Positions 56,951 to 64,000 of a stretch of 64,000 nt of DNA are shown piece after piece; the first letter of the stretch is position 1, and each line of letters starts with the position of its first letter. Below the pieces are notes generated by a model. That model had not been told where the DNA came from and ran no database searches. It saw only the letters and a list, made by a program, of their open reading frames with translations. The stretch comes from JALHOP01 sp964484195. Lineage in GTDB: Bacteria; Myxococcota; XYA12-FULL-58-9; JALHOP01. The translations under genes were made by a program, and so were the position numbers. The stretch spans positions 1 through 64,000 of the forward strand of contig CAZAER010000002.1 in NCBI GenBank assembly GCA_964484195.1, in the 5' to 3' direction.

Positions 56951-58615
56951 ATGGCGAAAGAGCGCACTTTCATGCTCGTTCGCGCGGCGCTGCTCGGCGC
57001 CGCATGTGTCGCTGCGCACGTAGCTTGTCTGGGAGAGATCAGCGAGCAGCTTCAGGCCCCGCCCGTGGAGGTCGCGAGCTGTGACGCGGTTGGTCCCGCG
57101 CCCCTGCGTCGCTTGTCCGCCGCCGAGTACAACCGGGCGGTGAACGACTTGCTCGGCGATGCCTCGGCTCCGGCGCGCTTGTGGCCAGCCGCCGGGAGCT
57201 CGACCGGGTTCGATAACGATGTGGTCGGCCAATCGGCCACCGCGCAGGACATCGAAGCGTTCGTGACCTCGGCCGAAGCGGTCGCGGATGGGGTGCTGGC
57301 GCGGCTCGGCACGGTGCTGCCGTGCGAGATGGCGACGCTGACGACGGACCAGGCTCGGCGTGCCTGCGCGAGCGCCTATATCGACAAGCTGGCTCGGCGC
57401 GCATATCGGCGTCCACTGACCGCGGATGATCGCACCACATTGCTCGCCGTCTACGATAGCGGATTCGCCATCGACGGCTTCGACGGCGGCATCCGCGCCA
57501 TCACCGAGACCGTCCTCGAGTCGCCGTCGTTCTTCTACAAAATAGAGGAGGGCGTCGGGACCGGCGAGAACGGTGTCGTCGCGTTGTCGGGGTACGAAGT
57601 CGCGACCCGCCTGTCATTCTTCATCACCGGCAGCATTCCGGACGAGCCCCTGCTCGCCGCCGCTGAGAACGGCATGCTCGCGACCCGCGAGGGTGTCGAA
57701 GCCGAGACCCGACGTTTGCTCGCGACGCCAGAGGCACGGGCGCGCGTTCGCGACTTCTTTCGTCAGTTCCTGGAGCTCGACAAGATCATGGCGGCGGAGA
57801 AGGACCCCTCCGTGCTACCGAGCTTCGACGTGGCGACGCGTGCCGACCTGCTCGCGAGCGTCGAGGCCTTCGTGGAGCACGTCGTCTTCGATGCCGAGGA
57901 GCGCACCCTGCGCGAGCTGATGTCGGCGAGCTACAACTTCGTGACCGCGCGCACGGCTCCGCTCTACGGTCTGACCTCGATCGCGGTGACGCCCGAGAAG
58001 GTCGCGCTCGATCCGACGCAGCGCGCCGGCATCCTCACCGATGCGGGGCTGCTTGCTGCGCTCGCCAAACGTGATTCGACCTCGCCCATCCAGCGCGGCG
58101 TGTTCGTGCGTCAGGCGCTCTTGTGCCAGCCGCTCGGTGCGCCCCCCAACGCCGACGTCGCGGTAGTGCCGGCCGCCGACCCAGACAAGACGACCCGCGA
58201 GCGCTTCGCCGACCACACGTCCGATCCGAGCTGCGCCGGCTGCCACCGTCTCATCGATCCTATCGGCTTCGGTCTCGAAGCGTTCGATGCCGTTGGCCGC
58301 TATCGCGAACAAGAGAACGGACTCGTCATCGATACGACGGGCACGCTCATCGGCACCGATGTCGACGGAGAGCTCACTGGCGCCATCGATCTCGCGACCC
58401 GGCTCTCCACGAGCGACTACGTGGCCGCTTGCGTGGCGGATCGCTGGATCATGTTCGCGCAGGGCCGCAATACCGCCAAGGAGTGTTTGGTGCCCGCGCT
58501 CGAGGCGCGCTTCGCCGAGACCTCTGGTGACTTCACCGACCTCATTCTCGCCATCGCGACCGACGAGACTTTCCGTGCTCGGCCCGCCGTGGTGCCCGGG
58601 AGCTGCACCCCATGA
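56951..58615 (+). CDS. DUF1592/DUF1588/DUF1585-type cytochrome-like protein
   Basis: A 554-residue exported protein (hydrophobic signal LVRAALLGAACVAAHVACL, possibly lipidated). The order is DUF1587 (LRRLSAAEYNRAVNDLLGD, ~50-68), DUF1595/DUF1592 (CASAYIDKLARRAYRRPLTA; SGYEVATRLSFFITGSIPDE), DUF1588 (ILTDAGLLAALAKRDSTSPI) with CAGCHRLIDPIGFGLEAFD, a CxxCH motif that may bind haem c, and DUF1585 at the end. The function is unknown; these occur in Planctomycetes and Myxococcota. It overlaps the DUF1552 gene by 4 bp, the usual pairing. Confidence 0.9.
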   Translation: MAKERTFMLVRAALLGAACVAAHVACLGEISEQLQAPPVEVASCDAVGPAPLRRLSAAEYNRAVNDLLGDASAPARLWPAAGSSTGFDNDVVGQSATAQDIEAFVTSAEAVADGVLARLGTVLPCEMATLTTDQARRACASAYIDKLARRAYRRPLTADDRTTLLAVYDSGFAIDGFDGGIRAITETVLESPSFFYKIEEGVGTGENGVVALSGYEVATRLSFFITGSIPDEPLLAAAENGMLATREGVEAETRRLLATPEARARVRDFFRQFLELDKIMAAEKDPSVLPSFDVATRADLLASVEAFVEHVVFDAEERTLRELMSASYNFVTARTAPLYGLTSIAVTPEKVALDPTQRAGILTDAGLLAALAKRDSTSPIQRGVFVRQALLCQPLGAPPNADVAVVPAADPDKTTRERFADHTSDPSCAGCHRLIDPIGFGLEAFDAVGRYREQENGLVIDTTGTLIGTDVDGELTGAIDLATRLSTSDYVAACVADRWIMFAQGRNTAKECLVPALEARFAETSGDFTDLILAIATDETFRARPAVVPGSCTP

Positions 58616-60024
58616 CGCTTTCACGTCGCTCCCTGTTGCGTGGCGCCGCTGGTGCCGCCGTCGCACTCCCGGTGCTCGACGCGATGCTCACCATCGGTGG
58701 TCGCATGCCCAAGGCGCGCGGAGCCGGGCCCACCGCACCACGCAAGCTCATCATCATGTTCACCGGCAACGGCGTCCTCATGGAGAAGTGGCGCTGCGCG
58801 CCGGGCGCGACACCGGCCGACTTCACCTTCTCCTCCATCCTCGAACCGATCGCGCACCTCCGTGATAGCTGCCTCTTTCTCGACGGCCTCGCCTACAGGT
58901 CCGCGAAGGACCCGAACAATCAGAACGCACAAGGACACCCAGCGGGGACCGTGTCCGCTTTGACGGGCTACTACGCGGCGCCCGGTAACATGTACGGTGG
59001 CAACACCGGCGTGAACATCGGTTATTCGCTCGGACCATCCGTGGACTTCTCGATCAGCCGCCACCTCGGCACGACCACGCGCTTTCCCGCGTATTACCTG
59101 GGCGCGCAATGCAACAGCGGCAACGCATCGGTGGCACGCCGCTGCTTCTACACCGACACCATGAGCCCGATCGTCCCGGTCGAGAACCCGGCGCTCGTCT
59201 TCGATCAACTCTTCGGTGAGCTCGACGTCGATGGCAGCAACGTCGCTCTCCGTCAGCGCATCGACGCGCGCAAGCTCGTGCTCGGTTCGGTACGCGAGCA
59301 GATGCGGGCTCTACGTTGCAAGCTGTCCGCCGACGACCGTGTCCGCCTCGACAGACATGAAGAGCAGCTCGTCGGCATGGCAGAGCGTCTCGACCGCAAC
59401 GGCACCGGCGCGGGTTGCATGCAGCCGACCATCGACGGCGACATCCAGCTGGTCACGCCGAACCTCGAGCAGATCACGCGCAATCAGAACGAGCTCATCG
59501 CCATGGCCCTGGGCTGCGACCTCACGCGGGTCATCGGCTATCAGGTGGGCATCTCGGACGCGGGGGCCGACCAGAACTTCGCCTTCGTCGACATCTCGAA
59601 TCAGCACCAGACGAGTCATCTCAAAATGAAGAACCCGGCTGGCGACGGCGAAGTAGACGATCCGACCGCCAAGGCGAAGCTCGAGGCGCTCGGGCGTTTC
59701 CAAGCGGGCGTGCTCGCCGATCTGGTTGCGAAGCTCGAGGCCATGCCGGATGTCGAGGGTACCGTCTTCGACAACACGACGATTGTCTGGATGAGCGAGA
59801 TCGGCAACTCCTGGTCGCACGATACGAACAGCGTCGCGGTCAGTCTCATCGGTAACGGCGGTGGCTATTTCGACACCGGACGGTATCTGCAGGTTGGTTC
59901 GCAGGTGTCGCACAACCGGTTCCTGCTCCACCTGCTGCACTACATGGGGCTCGACGACGTCGCGGCGTTCGGGGCGCCGGGCAACTACAACGATGGCGGG
60001 CCGCTCACCGGCATCGTTGCTTGA
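58612..60024 (+). CDS. DUF1552-domain protein, Tat-exported
   Basis: A 470-residue protein. A twin-arginine signal (LSRRSLLRGAAGAAVALPVL) is followed by the DUF1552 sequence: KLIIMFTGNGVLMEKW, LTGYYAAPGNMYGGNTGVNI, MSEIGNSWSHDTNSVAVSLI and FLLHLLHYMGLDDVAAFG. The fold is related to DUF1501/alkaline-phosphatase-like proteins. The Tat signal implies a folded, perhaps cofactor-bearing protein in the periplasm. It is the usual partner of DUF1592-type proteins. The substrate is unknown. Confidence 0.9.
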   Translation: MTLSRRSLLRGAAGAAVALPVLDAMLTIGGRMPKARGAGPTAPRKLIIMFTGNGVLMEKWRCAPGATPADFTFSSILEPIAHLRDSCLFLDGLAYRSAKDPNNQNAQGHPAGTVSALTGYYAAPGNMYGGNTGVNIGYSLGPSVDFSISRHLGTTTRFPAYYLGAQCNSGNASVARRCFYTDTMSPIVPVENPALVFDQLFGELDVDGSNVALRQRIDARKLVLGSVREQMRALRCKLSADDRVRLDRHEEQLVGMAERLDRNGTGAGCMQPTIDGDIQLVTPNLEQITRNQNELIAMALGCDLTRVIGYQVGISDAGADQNFAFVDISNQHQTSHLKMKNPAGDGEVDDPTAKAKLEALGRFQAGVLADLVAKLEAMPDVEGTVFDNTTIVWMSEIGNSWSHDTNSVAVSLIGNGGGYFDTGRYLQVGSQVSHNRFLLHLLHYMGLDDVAAFGAPGNYNDGGPLTGIVA

Positions 60025-60026
60025 CC

Positions 60027-60257
60027 TCAGTCGTCTGCGAGCGACTGCAGCTCCGACTGCTTCGCGGTGAAGTCGCCGCCGCTCTGGAGATCGACGAGAT
60101 ACTCCGGGTCGGCGGTCTTGGTCAGCGGAAAGGCAATCGTGCCCGGCTCGGCCTTGCCGTCGATGATGACACGCACCGGGTGATTCGGGCCGAACCTGAA
60201 CGGCGGCTTTAGCGGACCGGCCGTCCAGGCGTCGAGATCGAGCTTCGAGAGTGGCAT
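60027..60257 (-). CDS. small hypothetical protein (76 aa)
   Basis: A 76-residue protein reading MPLSKLDLDAWTAGPLKPPF and ending FTAKQSELQSLADD. Its central part is beta-type (VRVIIDGKAEPGTIAFPLTK). The family is not recognised. It ends 2 bp from the convergent DUF1552 stop and lies 19 bp downstream of the FAD-linked oxidase gene on the same strand, so it may belong to the leuS-led operon. Confidence 0.5.
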   Translation of the reverse strand: MPLSKLDLDAWTAGPLKPPFRFGPNHPVRVIIDGKAEPGTIAFPLTKTADPEYLVDLQSGGDFTAKQSELQSLADD

Positions 60258-60276
60258 GGGAGCCACTCTACCCCGA

Positions 60277-61845
60277 CTAGTCCTGCCGGCGCACCGCGCT
60301 GCGCTGGCGCTCGAGACCCGGCAAGCGCGGGAACACGCCGAATGGGTCTGCGACATCGAGGGCGGCCACGATCTTGTTGTACTTGTCGGCTCCGAGGATG
60401 CGGCGCCACTCGTCGGCGGCCTTGGGCGACTTCGCCGGCAGACCTTCGGTGAGGTACTGGTGCCCGCCCATCTCGTGGACGAGCTCGTCGCGCATGGCGC
60501 GGAACTTCTCGACCTGCGGGGCCGCGACCGACTTCTCACCGTAGTAGAACACGCCGAGGCCCATCATGACGTCGCCGGTCTTCGCCTTCGGCCAGCTGTT
60601 CAAGGTGAGCTGATCGTCGCGCATCTTCTTCTGCGGGATGAGCAGGGTGAGACCGGGGTTGGTCATGTCACCGACGAGCTCGGGGTGCTTCTCGAGCGCG
60701 GCGATGGCGCCGTCGGTGCTCGGGAAGATGACGCTGAGCCACGCCGGGAGCACCTTGGGATCTTCGCCCGGATCGGGCAACGAGGTGATGGGCTCGCCGC
60801 TGCTGCCGTCTTCCACGTCGCGGATGGTGCGGAGGATGTGGATTTGCTTGCCGCTCTTCGGGTCCTTGGCGATCACGCCCCAGACGCCCCAGACCTCGTT
60901 CTTGGCAACGACCTTGTCGATGCCTTCGCGCAGGGCCGCGAGCGACGGCATCATCTCGCCGAACTTCCGCAGGTGGCCTTTCACCTTCTCGACCGGAAAC
61001 TCGACCTCGGTGATGACACCGGCCTGCCCGAAGCTGCCGAGCATGAGGTTCGCGGTCATCGCGTCGGGACCTACGAGCTCCGAGTAGTCCGAGCGCGCCG
61101 ACTTGACGTCGATGCGCGCACCGGTACCGGTGACGCCGACCAAACGCATCACGTGATCGACCATGGTGCCGGAGACGTGCGACCCGCGGCCCGTTCCAGC
61201 GGACGACAACGCGCCGCCGACGCCCGGGTAATCGTCCATCGTCGCGCAGCGCAAGCGATAGCCCTTGTCGGCGAGGAAGCGGGTGAGGTCGCCGATCTTT
61301 ACGCCAGGGATCATGCGCACGCGGCCGGTCGCTTCGTCGAGCTCGATCTTGTTGCCGGAGGGGAGGCGCATGTCGTCGGTGGCGATGACGATGCCCTTCT
61401 CGGCGAGCGACTGGCCCTCGAGGGCGTGTCCGCCGCTACGAGCGCGCACGGTGAGGCCCTCGGCGATCGCCTGGTACACCACGCGCTGCACGTCTTCGGT
61501 GGTCTTGGGCTTCACGACGAGCAACGGCGCTCCGCTAGCGATACGACCGTAGTCGGTCGCGTAACGCGCGAGGTCGGCCTCGGAGCTGAGGATGCCACCG
61601 GTAAAACCAGCGGCCTTCAAACGCGCGGCAAGAGAGTCGGGGCGGATGCCTTGGCCAAGAACGAGGGAGTCGACAGGCGCGCTCGGCTGTTCACCGCGGG
61701 AAACGGAAGCGGGTGCGGTCTGAACGTCAATGAGCGAAGGCGTCGAGCTTGTTGGTGTCAATTTCATGTCGCCCGTATCGGCGCGCCGAGCGCATCCCGC
61801 CGCACTAACTGCCAGTGCAACGATGACAACAGTGATGTGACGCAC
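60277..61845 (-). CDS. FAD-linked oxidase (BBE-like), lipoprotein
   Basis: A 522-residue protein. I chose a GTG start (61845) because it has GAGAGAGAG directly upstream and yields a lipoprotein signal MRHITVVIVALAVSAAGCAR; a downstream ATG (MKLTPTSS) would lack it. The FAD_binding_4 domain is at about 85-260 with ARSGGHALEGQSLAEKGIVI (His for covalent FAD) and YPGVGGALSSAGTGRGSHVS. A C-terminal BBE-like domain follows. The substrate is unknown. It starts 8 bp after the leuS stop on the same strand, an odd operon partner for a synthetase. Confidence 0.75.
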   Translation of the reverse strand: MRHITVVIVALAVSAAGCARRADTGDMKLTPTSSTPSLIDVQTAPASVSRGEQPSAPVDSLVLGQGIRPDSLAARLKAAGFTGGILSSEADLARYATDYGRIASGAPLLVVKPKTTEDVQRVVYQAIAEGLTVRARSGGHALEGQSLAEKGIVIATDDMRLPSGNKIELDEATGRVRMIPGVKIGDLTRFLADKGYRLRCATMDDYPGVGGALSSAGTGRGSHVSGTMVDHVMRLVGVTGTGARIDVKSARSDYSELVGPDAMTANLMLGSFGQAGVITEVEFPVEKVKGHLRKFGEMMPSLAALREGIDKVVAKNEVWGVWGVIAKDPKSGKQIHILRTIRDVEDGSSGEPITSLPDPGEDPKVLPAWLSVIFPSTDGAIAALEKHPELVGDMTNPGLTLLIPQKKMRDDQLTLNSWPKAKTGDVMMGLGVFYYGEKSVAAPQVEKFRAMRDELVHEMGGHQYLTEGLPAKSPKAADEWRRILGADKYNKIVAALDVADPFGVFPRLPGLERQRSAVRRQD

Positions 61846-61853
61846 CTCTCTCT

Positions 61854-64000
<2,147 letters not shown>

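Overview
The window reads as a high-GC bacterial chromosome segment, most likely from a myxobacterium-like member of the Myxococcota. That placement is inferred from a Myxococcus-type cysteine-rich repeat, a DUF1592-type plus DUF1552 pair, an FHA-type sigma54 activator and an unusual density of predicted lipoproteins. I saw no rRNA, tRNA, CRISPR array, riboswitch or replication origin.

Left part (1 to about 25 kb) is accessory DNA. Its main feature is a family of roughly 145-bp imperfect palindromes, all in the same orientation. Six look complete (starting at 11880, 12671, 14207, 15181, 16353 and 18463) and four are partial or decayed (531, 6115, 10456, 24879). Each separates one or two small genes. 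They have the architecture of integron attC sites: 7-bp outer boxes, an unpaired spacer, 9-bp inner boxes and a long structured tip. The left end of each copy is complementary to the right end of the PREVIOUS copy, beyond the 7-bp box, better than to its own right end. That is expected of cassettes that circularised and were inserted by site-specific recombination. The outer core is AAT/ATT rather than the canonical AAC/GTT. I interpret this as a sedentary-type integron cassette array with a non-standard core; the integrase would lie to the left, outside the window. Cassette cargo includes a SIR2-HerA defence pair, two HEPN-like proteins, a pentapeptide-repeat protein, cysteine-rich lipoproteins, an LpoB-like/DUF1566 protein and an SMI1/KNR4-like protein. 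An IS3-family element has split one cassette gene. GIY-YIG, HNH, HNH and NERD nuclease-like genes (19.5-22.5 kb) follow.

Middle part (25 to 39.5 kb): an OsmC protein, then several proteins with Ser/Ala/Pro-rich N-termini and no evident signal peptide (an RTX-type EF-hand protein, a beta-helix protein, a beta-lactamase-fold hydrolase and unknowns), two large lipoproteins and a zinc metallopeptidase. Genes at 2714 and 34448 are paralogues, tying this part to the accessory part.

Right part (39.5 to 64 kb) is more typical chromosome: dimethylglycine/sarcosine dehydrogenase-like flavoenzyme, RhlE-type helicase, lactone-oxidase-like flavoprotein, anti-sigma-like membrane protein, Crp/Fnr regulator, FHA-sigma54 activator, alpha/beta hydrolase with 3-hydroxybutyrate dehydrogenase, LpxR-like outer-membrane enzyme, DUF1592/DUF1552 pair, and leuS (5' end beyond the window) followed by an FAD-linked oxidase lipoprotein. 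Two clusters of ATGGTGAC-type palindromes lie in this part.
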